A stretch of DNA of 32,243 nucleotides from Weissella viridescens (GCF_003862435.1 NZ_RHGY01000010.1:1-32243); one strand, 5' to 3'. Positions 18,001-27,866 are shown, counted from the stretch's first letter. The notes: generated from the sequence alone by a model not told the origin. A program made the numbers and translations.

Positions 18001-18222
18001 AAGCGTAAGTTGGCTTTAAAATGAAGATGTTTAATTTTATGACACAAGTACAAAATAAATTGAATTTGTGAAACGAACGAAACTTTTGTGATGAGTAAAC
18101 CATTAGAAAATTATATTTAATATGATTTCACATGGGGTACCCAAAATCATGAAAAGTTTTTACAACAAGAATTTTGAAATTATGAATCAAACATATTGCT
18201 GACATTAAAGTGTTTCTGATGC

Positions 18223-18237
18223 AATGGCGGTTTCGTT
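18223..18237. repeat. 15-bp direct repeat AATGGCGGTTTCGTT, copy 2
   Basis: Second copy, 75 bases upstream of the glp -35 box. It could be a regulator site for the glycerol operon or a relic of a decayed repeat. Confidence 0.7.
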
Positions 18238-18311
18238 TCTATAAATAAATTGTCTTTTTTTATTTGATTTTGTGGGAGGGTAAAAATTAAAATTGAAAAA
18301 CACTTACACCT

Positions 18312-18340
18312 TTGACAAAAAATAAGCTTGTGAATAAATT
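18312..18340 (+). promoter_or_regulatory. Promoter of the glycerol operon
   Basis: TTGACA (18312-18317) is followed after 17 bases by TAAATT (18335-18340). The predicted start point near 18347 leaves a leader of about 120 bases containing the cre box. Confidence 0.65.
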
Positions 18341-18365
18341 TGGTAGGGTGTATGCTTTTCAGTGG

Positions 18366-18379
18366 AGAAAGCGCTTTCT
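18366..18379 (+). promoter_or_regulatory. cre site (CcpA operator) in the glp leader
   Basis: AGAAAGCGCTTTCT is a perfect palindrome around the cre core and closely matches TGWAARCGYTWWCA. Lying about 20 bases downstream of the predicted start point, it should repress glpK and the genes after it when preferred sugars are available. Confidence 0.82.
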
Positions 18380-18466
18380 TTTTGGGGCTTATCAAAGTCC
18401 ATGGTTATTTTGTGTATACGCAGTTTTATAACTTTGTGAATAATGCAAAACGAAAGGAACCACTGA

Positions 18467-19980
<1,514 letters not shown>

Positions 19981-19981
<1 letters not shown>

Positions 19982-21792
19982 TGCAGTTTAATAGTGAGCA
20001 ACGTACGCAAGCAGTTAAAACACTGAAAGAAACAGTCTTTGATGTTGTGATTATAGGTGGCGGTATTACAGGTGCTGGTATTGCACTTCAGGCGGCAGCA
20101 TCGGGCTTAAAAACCGCCCTAATTGATATGCAAGATTTCTCTGAAGGAACTAGTAGTCGGTCAACAAAATTGGTCCACGGTGGGATACGCTACCTTAAGA
20201 CATTCGATGTTGACGTCGTTGCTGATACGGTTGGGGAGCGTGCCCGTGTACAAAAAATTGCACCACATATTCCACGCCCATCACATATGATGATGCCGCT
20301 ATACGATGAACCTGAAGCAACTTTTACGCCAATGAGTGCTGAAATTGCGATGGAAATTTATGATAAATTAGCTGCGGTTTCTAAAGATAGCCCCTATGTC
20401 CATAAGTTGTTGTCTGCAGAAGAAGCAAATGATTATTTGCCAATGTTAGATCAAACTGGACTAGTGGGACTAGCCATTTATCTAGACTTTCAAAACAATG
20501 ATGCACGATTAACAATTGAAAATATCAAACAAGCGGTGACAGATGGTGCCGTTGTAGCTAGTCACATCAAAGCGAAGAAAATTTCAGATGGGGGTGCATT
20601 TAAGCAGGTTCAAGTTAATGATGACTTGCATGACGAAACGTTTGATATTACAGGAAAGCTAGTTATCAATGCAGCAGGGCCTTGGCATGATCGCGTAACT
20701 GAAATTGCTGATGAACCAACGACTGATGCGATGCGTCCAACCAAGGGTGTTCACTTGGTCGTAAAAAAAGATCGGTTACCTGTACCAAATACATTGTATT
20801 TTGACTCAGGTTTTCATGATGGACGCATGTTATTTGTCATTCCAAGAGCAGACAAAACCTACTTTGGCACGACCGATACTGATTACACTGGTGATTATGC
20901 GCATCCAAAAGTTGAGCAACCAGATGTTGATTACTTATTAACCGCAATTAATCGGCGCTTTCCCAAAGCTAAGATTACTCTTGATGACGTGCAGGCGAGC
21001 TGGGCTGGGATTCGGCCATTAATTGGGACTGGAGACTATAACGGTAACACCACCAAGAAGGCTGTATCGGATGATATTTTACATGCGCTTGATACTACAA
21101 TAAATCAATACTTTGACCATGAAATCGATCGTAAAACGGTTAATCAAGCGTTACAAGACTTATCTGGGGGCGCAAAAAGCGCTTCAAGTGTTTCGCGTGG
21201 ATATAAAATTGAAGTTGAAAATGGCATCATCAATGTGTCGGGTGGGAAATTAACGGACTATCGTTTGATGGCATCAGATACGATGAAGTTTGTTGCAGAA
21301 GCTTTATCAGATGAATTTAATCAGGCTGTGACGCTTATCGATTCAACAAATTATCCTGTTTCAGGCGGACATTTTAATCCTAATCAAGTTGATGCTGAAA
21401 TTAATCGATATGCAGAACAATTGGAGTCATTGGGTGTTCTTGAAACTGAAGCTTTGGAACTTGCCAATTTGTATGGGTCTAATACACCAGAACTTGCAAA
21501 GTATATTGCAACGGGGGTGAGTGCACCGCATTTGTCAATCACAGAAACGAGTATGCTTCATTATGCCATTGAACATGAATTTGTTTTGCGGCCGATTGAT
21601 TTCTTTTTACGTAGAACCAACTACTTACTTTTCAAGTCTGAAGACTTACAGCGATTAGAAGATCCGGTTATTGAAGAAATGTCAAAATGCTTAACATGGT
21701 CGCCGGAAACAAAAGCAATCATGCGTGATGAATATATACAGTTGCGTGACGAAACACAACTAAAGACGCTAAAAGAAGAGGCAGAACGATGA
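19981..21792 (+). CDS. glpO: Alpha-glycerophosphate oxidase (H2O2-forming)
   Basis: This 603-aa FAD flavoprotein oxidises sn-glycerol-3-phosphate with O2 to dihydroxyacetone phosphate and H2O2. The FAD Rossmann motif VVIIGGGITGAG is at residues 22-33, followed by SSRSTKLVHGGIRYLK and GERARVQKIAPHI, both typical of the GlpO/GlpD family. The length of about 600 aa, longer than the roughly 555 aa of the respiratory GlpD, reflects the middle insertion of lactic acid bacterial GlpO and supports oxidase rather than dehydrogenase. The ATG overlaps the glpK stop (TAATG), so the two are translationally coupled. With pox it makes this window a double source of H2O2. Confidence 0.93.
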
Positions 21793-22562
21793 CAAAACGA
21801 ACCCCGTTAATTATTGGTAATTGGAAAACAAATAAAAAAGTTGACGAAGTCTATGAATTTTTACATGAAATTCAAGGGAAACTTCCGAATGCAAAGCAAG
21901 TAGAAGTAGGGGTTGCGGCCCAAGATGTCTACTTGCACGAAATGGTAAAATACAGTGAATCATTAAGCTTGCCGATTGGTGTATTTGCGGAAAATGTGCA
22001 TTGGGCAGATGAAGGATCATATACGGGCGAAACGTCACCGGCAGCCTTAGCAGATATTGGCGTTACTGGGTCAATTGTTGGGCATTATGAACGTCGAAAG
22101 ATGTTCAAAGAAACGAATGGCTCTGTTGGACTAAAGGTGTCTGCTAGTTTACGTAACGGATTAACCCCAATTGTTGCCATTGCAGAAGATACAAACCGTT
22201 ATAATCCAGATGACGTCGAGATGGCACCACTTACTGAAATTGCAGTGGCTTTAGCCGGGGTTGAAAAGTCAGCTGCCCATCGGATTGTCATCGCCTATGA
22301 ACCAGCGTGGGCCATTGGTGCAACTGAAGCACCATCGTTAGAGATTATTGAACATTCTGGGCGGGTGATTCGACAATCATTAGCTATTTTATTTTCGCAA
22401 GATGTCGCGGATAAAATTCGCATTCAATATGGTGGATCAGTGACACCGGAGAACGCTAAAAGTATCCTGAATTTGGCTGATATTGATGGTTTATTGATTG
22501 GTCGAGCGTCGTTGGAACCGGCAGCATTCTTAAAAATGGTGACCGCTGCGTCAGAAGGATAG
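21789..22562 (+). CDS. tpiA: Triosephosphate isomerase-family protein in the glp operon (divergent)
   Basis: This 257-aa TIM-barrel protein overlaps the glpO stop by four bases (ATGA). Catalytic residues are present: Asn11 and Lys13 in NWKTNK, His99, and Glu171 in AYEPAWAIGA, with the phosphate loop YGGSV. It would turn the dihydroxyacetone phosphate made by GlpO into glyceraldehyde-3-phosphate. Several near-invariant positions differ: the usual GHSERR is GHYERR (Tyr100), the usual Cys-x-Gly-Glu strand is AIAED, and loop 6 reads WAIGATEA instead of WAIGTGKT. It is therefore probably a second, specialised isomerase rather than the main glycolytic one; activity on another keto-phosphate, such as a tetrulose phosphate, is possible. 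Confidence 0.87.
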   Translation: MTKRTPLIIGNWKTNKKVDEVYEFLHEIQGKLPNAKQVEVGVAAQDVYLHEMVKYSESLSLPIGVFAENVHWADEGSYTGETSPAALADIGVTGSIVGHYERRKMFKETNGSVGLKVSASLRNGLTPIVAIAEDTNRYNPDDVEMAPLTEIAVALAGVEKSAAHRIVIAYEPAWAIGATEAPSLEIIEHSGRVIRQSLAILFSQDVADKIRIQYGGSVTPENAKSILNLADIDGLLIGRASLEPAAFLKMVTAASEG

Positions 22563-22574
22563 TGGTGTAGGGTA

Positions 22575-23288
22575 ATGAAGAAAAAATTATTTGGAGAGGT
22601 CGTTGGAACGGCACTTCTACTCTATTTTGGAACCGGATTGGTGATTTTTGGGAATTTTAATGATTTAGTTGGACCAGCAATTGGTTGGGGTTTTGCTTTG
22701 GCGGTGCTCATTTATGCCTTTGGCCCCCTATCTGGCGCACATTTTAATCCAGCAGTGACCTTGATGATGTATTTAACCAAACGAATGGAAGCCACAGAGG
22801 CATTCATATATGTACTCGCACAGCTTATTGGTGGGTTAATTGGTGAAACACTAGTTGTAGTCACCTATAAATCATTTTTACAAGGTACTGGTGGCATTTG
22901 GGCACAAGAAATTGCCAAGAATCACTTAAATAGTACCGTATTCCCAAATATTTCAAGCGGAGTCGCATTTTTGACCGAGGTTGTCTTAACAACATTTCTT
23001 TTGGTGCTGATTCTTGTATTGAACCATGCCAAGACGAATATGTACGCCATTCAGTCACCAATTGCGGTTGGATTAACCATAGCCGTCTTAGTATTCGTAG
23101 GTGGTAACTTAACTGGTGCTTCAATGAATCCAGTACGTTCGTTGTTTCCAGCAATTTATGCTGGTGGCATAGCTATGGAGGATTTGTGGGTATATCTCAC
23201 AGCGCCGTTTGTAGGATCCGTGATCGCAGCATTAGTTGACCGATATATTCTGGATGAAAATACTGAAACAGCTAATGTAGCCAGTTAA
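22575..23288 (+). CDS. glpF: MIP-family channel (glycerol facilitator/aquaporin-like)
   Basis: This 237-aa membrane protein has six hydrophobic segments and the two MIP half-helices: SGAHFNPAVTL (Asn58) and TGASMNPVRSL (Asn185). Context, last gene of the glycerol operon 12 bases after tpi, argues for glycerol uptake. The sequence looks aquaporin-like in part: the second motif is Asn-Pro-Val, and the residue after the conserved Arg188 is Ser where true glycerol facilitators have Asp. The predicted filter residues are Phe40, Val173, Ala182 and Arg188. Some lactic acid bacterial MIPs of this size conduct glycerol, water or lactic acid, so the substrate is uncertain. The ribosome binding site is weak (GTAGGG). 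Confidence 0.9.
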   Translation: MKKKLFGEVVGTALLLYFGTGLVIFGNFNDLVGPAIGWGFALAVLIYAFGPLSGAHFNPAVTLMMYLTKRMEATEAFIYVLAQLIGGLIGETLVVVTYKSFLQGTGGIWAQEIAKNHLNSTVFPNISSGVAFLTEVVLTTFLLVLILVLNHAKTNMYAIQSPIAVGLTIAVLVFVGGNLTGASMNPVRSLFPAIYAGGIAMEDLWVYLTAPFVGSVIAALVDRYILDENTETANVAS

Positions 23289-23379
23289 TCGTCATACAGT
23301 AACTGAAATCTATGTTGAGATGGTCTGTTATCGTAGCTTCTCGGAAGAAGCGAATCATGTACAAGATAATATAAAATAT

Positions 23380-23430
23380 ATGGTTAGAAGCATGTCGGGA
23401 TCAAAGCCGAAATACTTCTAACCATTTTTT
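23380..23430 (+). terminator. Rho-independent terminator of the glp operon
   Basis: ATGGTTAGAAG (23380-23390) pairs perfectly with CTTCTAACCAT (23415-23425), with an inner TCGG/CCGA pairing, followed by six T's. It lies about 90 bases after the last stop codon. Confidence 0.88.
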
Positions 23431-23940
23431 GAGGATGGGGAATTTCTTGCGGCCATTCATGCGTCGACGATTGTAAAACATGTTTAGATGGATATCCTAA
23501 AATATCTATCAAGTATCTAGTGTTTACTTCGACGAATGATAACTAACGATAATATATATTATGTAAACTAAAATAAGTGAAGCAAATGTCAACCCATTTA
23601 CCGAAATTTCTTTTTTAATTTTTTGAACCGCAATATTTAAAGGTTTACCGCCCCTCTTTGATTGAAGTTAAAGTATATAATTTGTTGATATAAATAAAAG
23701 CAAAAAACAAATTAATTGTTCGTGTTTCTTTTTTATACACCAAATTTTTCTTGATCTAATTATAGCACAGCTAAAAAAGTATCACCACTAAAATCACCAA
23801 ATTTATTCAAATATATTCACAAACCAACTTCTAAAAATTGTTAAATATTAAGTTTTATAAATTTTACCCAAAATCTATATATGGGATTGTTTATTTTTTA
23901 AAAATATGAATGTACTCAAACAAATGAAATCTTAAACACA
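23431..23940. other. 510-bp AT-rich intergenic stretch, no gene seen
   Basis: No coding region with a ribosome binding site is visible on either strand. It marks the change from plus-strand core metabolism genes to the minus-strand accessory block, so it may be a junction. A partial inverted repeat near 23490-23517 (GATGGATAT/ATATCTATC) is the only structure noted. Confidence 0.6.
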
Positions 23941-23982
23941 AAAAAACACCCATATTAGATTTATTTTCTAATATAGGTGTTT
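23941..23982 (-). terminator. Terminator of the minus-strand repeat protein gene
   Basis: ACACCCATATTAGA pairs with TCTAATATAGGTGT with one mismatch; read on the minus strand it ends in a run of T's. It lies about 45 bases after the stop codon of the 24027 gene. Confidence 0.85.
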
Positions 23983-24026
23983 ACAGATGTTACATGAACC
24001 ACTAAAAATTTTATTCACTTATTCAC

Positions 24027-25268
24027 TTATTTATTTGCTAATTGATCATAATCTGAATAATCTTTTTCAAAACCACTTAAAGTCGCATCTGTCGATGACA
24101 TATCACTAGCATTTGGTTTGTTATCATTAATCAATTTACCATTCTTATCAGTAACATCAAAGGAAATCACTTCAGATTCCTCTTTTTTAACCTTCTTATC
24201 ATTATTTACATCATCACCTTCGGTCATATATGAAATATCATAATACATAACAATTTTACCGTGATTTTTACCATTGTCTGATTCTTCATTTAAATTCATT
24301 GAATCTAAAGCATCTGATTTATAACGAACTTGCTTAAGGGTGGCATGGATGCCTTCCATTGAATTAAAGAAATTATCCTTATTATCTTCTTCCACCTTTG
24401 CAAATACAGTATCTGCATCATTTTTAAGTGCACTATAATCCAACTTTGAAATATCCTTTAATCCTGAAACCTTTTCAGAACGATTTGCAGAACCTTTCAA
24501 AACATAACCTTCGGCTAACTGACTCTTTATTGTTCCAGTATCATACATTTTAACCTTATCGCCATTTGATAGAGACGGGTCAGTAGAACCACTTGGACTA
24601 TATTTATCCGAAAGTGCTAAATCAGTTAAACCATATTTTTGTCCTACTGAGTCTACTTTTAATTCAGCCGATCCATGATGATTAAGTCCCGTTACTTTTA
24701 ATGATACATGCTTTTCAATATCTTTAGCAGTTAATTCAGTAGCTTTTTTAAGCCCTTTAACTTTAAAAGTACGTTCACCTGATTTAATCGCTTTATTACT
24801 ATTTGCACTAAGTTTTAAAAGAACTTTATCACCATTACTCAAATTAGATGAATTACCTTTAATATCAATCTTCGTCGCTTCTAAAGCATGATATAAAATC
24901 AATAGATGATCACGATCAGATGAACTAAGCGTTGTACTATTTTCTGTTAAATAGGAATTTGTCAAATTGCTATAGTCACTAAATGATGTCACATTTGAGG
25001 CATTTAATTCAATTGAATCAACAATCGAACTTGGAACCTTATATCTTTTTGCTGTCGCATCAAAGATATCCTGTGCCCATTTGTCAGAATGTGACATATT
25101 AGCTGACCCCGAACCATTATATCCACTAAAGGTTATATCTGCATCTTTAGACTTTAAAACGTTTGTTGGTCGAGAAACCAGATACCAACCCAGACCGACT
25201 ATTGCCACAATTCCCAACGCAATGCCAATTATTTTTTTCAACCCAATTCGATTAAAAAATTCACCCAT
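24027..25268 (-). CDS. Hypothetical membrane-anchored protein with two internal repeats, 413 aa
   Basis: The function is unknown. One membrane segment at about residues 11-31 follows a short basic N-terminus, so most of the protein should lie outside the cell. Two related repeats are visible. Repeat 1 (about 43-172) starts ITFSGYNGSGSA and contains LSNGDKVLLKLS and FKVKGLKK. Repeat 2 (about 188-270) starts LKVTGLNHHGSAEL and contains LSNGDKVKMYD and KVSGLKD. The C-terminal third is acidic (VNNDKKVKKEESEV). Similar repeat proteins in related bacteria often carry an N-terminal zinc ribbon, absent here. The start is well supported by AGGAGGGG 5 bases upstream. A 12-bp perfect inverted repeat about 80 bases upstream may be an operator. 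Confidence 0.8.
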   Translation of the reverse strand: MGEFFNRIGLKKIIGIALGIVAIVGLGWYLVSRPTNVLKSKDADITFSGYNGSGSANMSHSDKWAQDIFDATAKRYKVPSSIVDSIELNASNVTSFSDYSNLTNSYLTENSTTLSSSDRDHLLILYHALEATKIDIKGNSSNLSNGDKVLLKLSANSNKAIKSGERTFKVKGLKKATELTAKDIEKHVSLKVTGLNHHGSAELKVDSVGQKYGLTDLALSDKYSPSGSTDPSLSNGDKVKMYDTGTIKSQLAEGYVLKGSANRSEKVSGLKDISKLDYSALKNDADTVFAKVEEDNKDNFFNSMEGIHATLKQVRYKSDALDSMNLNEESDNGKNHGKIVMYYDISYMTEGDDVNNDKKVKKEESEVISFDVTDKNGKLINDNKPNASDMSSTDATLSGFEKDYSDYDQLANK

Positions 25269-25344
25269 AATACCCCTCCTCTAATCCATTTTTAAACTAG
25301 TCTCAAAATAATAATAAATATGATACTATTTCAATCAAAAATCA

Positions 25345-25379
25345 TATTTACATAAAAAGTATAACGCTTTATGTAAATA
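25345..25379. repeat. 12-bp perfect inverted repeat upstream of the repeat protein gene
   Basis: TATTTACATAAA (25345-25356) and TTTATGTAAATA (25368-25379) are exact inverses separated by 11 bases. There is no T-run on either side, so it is more like a regulator operator for the minus-strand gene than a terminator. Confidence 0.75.
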
Positions 25380-25493
25380 ATTTCCACATAAACTCATTAT
25401 TTTTTAATGAAGCACACCGTGTAAAATCGTAAATAAATTTAAACTAAGTCATTAATTTTAATAACCATAACTATATATAGAAGGAAAGAAAAT

Positions 25494-25528
25494 AAAAAAA
25501 TCAATAAACAACCCAATGTCTATTGATT
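25494..25528 (-). terminator. Terminator after the IS30-family transposase gene
   Basis: On the minus strand ATCAATA pairs with TATTGAT around a 14-base loop, followed by seven T's. It lies just after the transposase stop codon. Confidence 0.65.
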
Positions 25529-25548
25529 CTACTATCTAGAAATTTAAC

Positions 25549-26679
25549 CTATTTGCGTTCTGCTTGTTTTTTTAATTGCCGTAACCGTTGTAAACAAGCT
25601 TGATCATATCTTTTCTTAGGCGTATCTCCATTCAATGCAAGACGCATTGGTTTATTATTCAACACCTGACACGCTTTATCCCAATCCAACTGCGTATATT
25701 TTGTATAACCACCATAACCCATAAAATGTCTTAGATCTCGGTTTTTCCGTTCATTTGTTCCCCGTTCTTGCGGTGAATTAGGATGAGCGAAATACATTTT
25801 AATCCCATAATGTTGTTGCAAATGTGCCAAATAATCCCATGACAAAAATTCGATTCCATTATCTAAAGTGACTGATTTAACAAATTGACCATGAATAGAC
25901 ATAAAATAATCAAAAGCCTCTTTCATATCCCCAGCCTTTCGACTAGTCCCTAAACGAACAGCTACGGTATAACGTGTTTTACGTTCAACTAAAACCATAA
26001 TACCAAAATGTGTACCATCTCGAGCAACAATTAAATCCATTTCCCAATGTCCAAAAAAACGCCGATCATTCACAGCTTTAGGTCGTTCAGTAATCGTTAA
26101 ACGTTGTACTTGAGTAGATTTTAAATGATCCTCTTGTGCATTATAACGCTCAATCTTAGCATTTAATTTAGCGGAGCTCTCTTTAATTTCATCAGTCGAA
26201 GCATAACCAGGCTTTTTCTGATAACGCTTAGAGCGTCGACCATAAGCCGAAGTATTTACTTTGATATAGTCTTTTGCAATATAATTCCGAATCGTATTCG
26301 AACTCATTGGACAGTCTGGAAATGTGTGCACAAAATCTTCAGGAGAATAGTCTTTTTCATTTAAATAATGTTCGATACGTTTCTGCCATTCAAATGTTAA
26401 ATTACGTGGCCCACTTCGATTATTTTGCGTATTCCGTCGATGTTCTGCTAAATTTGCTGAATATTTAATAAAATCGTGCACATATTTATTCAACACATGC
26501 TTGGGCACATCAGAAATATCACTTTCATTACCTCGATTTAATTCTCTCGAGATTGTTGATTGATTACGATTCATTTTTATCGCAATTTCTGACATAGATA
26601 ACCGTTCTTCATTCCAATAATGTTCTAACATAACTCGATCTGCAAAAGTTAAATGTTTTCGATGACTCTGATTACTCAT
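25549..26679 (-). CDS. IS30-family transposase
   Basis: This 376-aa DDE transposase has an N-terminal helix-turn-helix (LTFADRVMLEHYWN, MSEIAIKMNRNQSTISRELN), a second DNA-binding region (YSPEDFVHTFPDCPMSSNTI), and the IS30 catalytic core: FFGHWEMDLI with Asp215, VTLDNGIEF with Asp273 and ERGTNE with Glu310. All three acidic residues are present and there is no frameshift, so it is probably active. The Asp-Glu spacing is 36 residues, slightly longer than the usual 33 of the family. The start at 26679 (MSNQSHRKHLTF) is chosen over 26748 because homology begins there. Its ATG overlaps the upstream gene's stop (ATGAGTAA) and the ribosome binding site is weak, suggesting translational coupling. 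Confidence 0.9.
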   Translation of the reverse strand: MSNQSHRKHLTFADRVMLEHYWNEERLSMSEIAIKMNRNQSTISRELNRGNESDISDVPKHVLNKYVHDFIKYSANLAEHRRNTQNNRSGPRNLTFEWQKRIEHYLNEKDYSPEDFVHTFPDCPMSSNTIRNYIAKDYIKVNTSAYGRRSKRYQKKPGYASTDEIKESSAKLNAKIERYNAQEDHLKSTQVQRLTITERPKAVNDRRFFGHWEMDLIVARDGTHFGIMVLVERKTRYTVAVRLGTSRKAGDMKEAFDYFMSIHGQFVKSVTLDNGIEFLSWDYLAHLQQHYGIKMYFAHPNSPQERGTNERKNRDLRHFMGYGGYTKYTQLDWDKACQVLNNKPMRLALNGDTPKKRYDQACLQRLRQLKKQAERK

Positions 26680-27589
26680 ATTCTTGTACCTGCGCTTCTT
26701 TAAACTTACTCTCAATTGATTGCAATGAATTAAAAAACAACCGTTCATTTAATATACGGCTTAAACCATCTAGATCAGTTTGTTTAAAATAAACGATATC
26801 TTCATAGTTAGGCATTAACTGAACAATTTCTTCAAAGCGCTGCTGAAGTTCTGTTGTTACCCCATCAACCAAATTAAAATTCAATTCATAGGTTTCCAAG
26901 AGTGCCAATAATTGAGGGTCACCTAGGTAAGATGCTTTAAAATCAAGTGCGTGAACAGTTTGAAAATAACGATCTAAAAACAACTCTAACCCTAGATAAA
27001 CATCATGTGGATCCTTATCTTCTAAACGAATTAAAACCACAAAACCAGATAATTCTTCAACGAGAATCAAAGTTGAAACGCGTTGATATTCTAAGTCTTC
27101 ATGTTTAACATAAACTAACCATTGACCAAAGAAAATGTCTTGAGAATTATTTCTATGTATGGGATTAACAACCACTTCGCCTTTATTTTGAATTTTAACT
27201 AAGGCATCTTCACTATGTACTCGTTTTTGTATTAATCCTTGATCAATGTAATAGCGTATTGTTCGACCTGTGACAGAAACATCATCTGGATATAGCTGAA
27301 CTATTTTTTCTGGTGATAACCCAAGCGTTAATTTATCTTCAATAAATCGTTTCATTTCAGGGGTTAATTGATGACGTTCTTCATGAACCATATTGGAACG
27401 AACCACAAACTGTTGGGCATACTCCGCAGAATATTTAATACGTTTATGAATCGACATTAACTGCAATTCATGATCCGTTAACCCTTGGAAATATAAAATA
27501 TTGCCTCGCTTCAATTCTTGATCAATTTCACCACGGCTCCGATCTAAATAACGTGCAATTGCGCTCACTGAAGATTTGACTTGCCACAT
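26672..27589 (-). CDS. Catalytically altered IS30 transposase paralogue, partner gene of the element
   Basis: This protein of at least 305 aa aligns along its whole length with the downstream transposase. The helix-turn-helix VSAIARYLDRSRGEIDQELK matches MSEIAIKMNRNQSTISRELN. LSPEKIVQLYPDDVSVTGRT matches the second DNA-binding region. FFGQWLVYV matches FFGHWEMDL but has Tyr160 in place of the first catalytic Asp. HALDFKA keeps the second Asp (Asp216), and the RGTNE catalytic motif is gone. Homology (RKHAISFEERLIIEH) extends at least 20 codons upstream of this ATG with no in-frame ATG, GTG or TTG, so translation may begin at a rare codon such as ATT at 27649, or the N-terminus is lost. It may regulate transposition or target choice; this is inference. 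Confidence 0.75.
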   Translation of the reverse strand: MWQVKSSVSAIARYLDRSRGEIDQELKRGNILYFQGLTDHELQLMSIHKRIKYSAEYAQQFVVRSNMVHEERHQLTPEMKRFIEDKLTLGLSPEKIVQLYPDDVSVTGRTIRYYIDQGLIQKRVHSEDALVKIQNKGEVVVNPIHRNNSQDIFFGQWLVYVKHEDLEYQRVSTLILVEELSGFVVLIRLEDKDPHDVYLGLELFLDRYFQTVHALDFKASYLGDPQLLALLETYELNFNLVDGVTTELQQRFEEIVQLMPNYEDIVYFKQTDLDGLSRILNERLFFNSLQSIESKFKEAQVQEYE

Positions 27590-27821
27590 ATGCTCAATAA
27601 TCAGCCGCTCTTCAAAAGAGATCGCATGTTTTCGTACTGTTCTTTGAATAGTTATAAAACATCACCTACTTTCTAAATAGAAATTCTTAAATCAACTTAA
27701 GGATTAAAGAATGAATCAATAAAATAATTTTATCATTAAAATGCCATAATGCAAAATAAATATTCAAACAACTATAAAAAAGTAAAAATAATCACATGGC
27801 TCCATCTAAAATATTTGTAAA

Positions 27822-27866
27822 CAAAAAAGCCAATGCAGGACCCATTTAAGGCACCACATTGACTCT
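27822..27866 (-). terminator. Terminator of the GNAT acetyltransferase gene
   Basis: On the minus strand AGTCAATG pairs with CATTGGCT (one G-T pair), followed by TTTTTT. The hairpin starts right at the stop codon region. Confidence 0.7.

Larger units (their letters stand above)
17595..18311. other. 717-bp non-coding stretch between the unknown genes and the glp promoter
   Basis: No convincing gene is seen in either strand. It holds the second copy of the mleS 3' end (17785-17846), a terminator-like hairpin after it (17864-17908), and two copies of AATGGCGGTTTCGTT at 17986 and 18223. The rest is AT-rich and unexplained. Confidence 0.7.
25532..27680 (-). mobile_element. IS30-like insertion element with two overlapping genes
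   Basis: The region contains an intact IS30-family transposase and, upstream and overlapping it, a catalytically altered paralogue. Candidate ends are CTATCTAGAAA at 25532-25542 and its imperfect inverse TTTCTAAATAG at 27670-27680 (10 of 11 match). These ends are tentative: no clear target duplication could be assigned and the true inverted repeats may be longer or elsewhere. Confidence 0.5.

Noticed and set aside
18240-18300. Possible riboswitch or leader RNA upstream of glpK
   Set aside because: The stretch is AT-rich with no paired structure matching a known riboswitch class; the promoter and cre site explain the region better.
23431-23475. Short minus-strand frame reading MFYNRRRMNGRKKFP that looks like a transposase tail
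   Set aside because: Only about 30 codons remain open, an in-frame stop lies just upstream and its end is the glp terminator hairpin; too short to support a remnant.
25501-25529. TATTGATTC at 25521 and its inverse at 27713 as ends of the IS element
   Set aside because: The left copy is part of the transposase terminator stem and similarity does not extend beyond nine bases; the pair at 25532 and 27670 was preferred, still tentatively.
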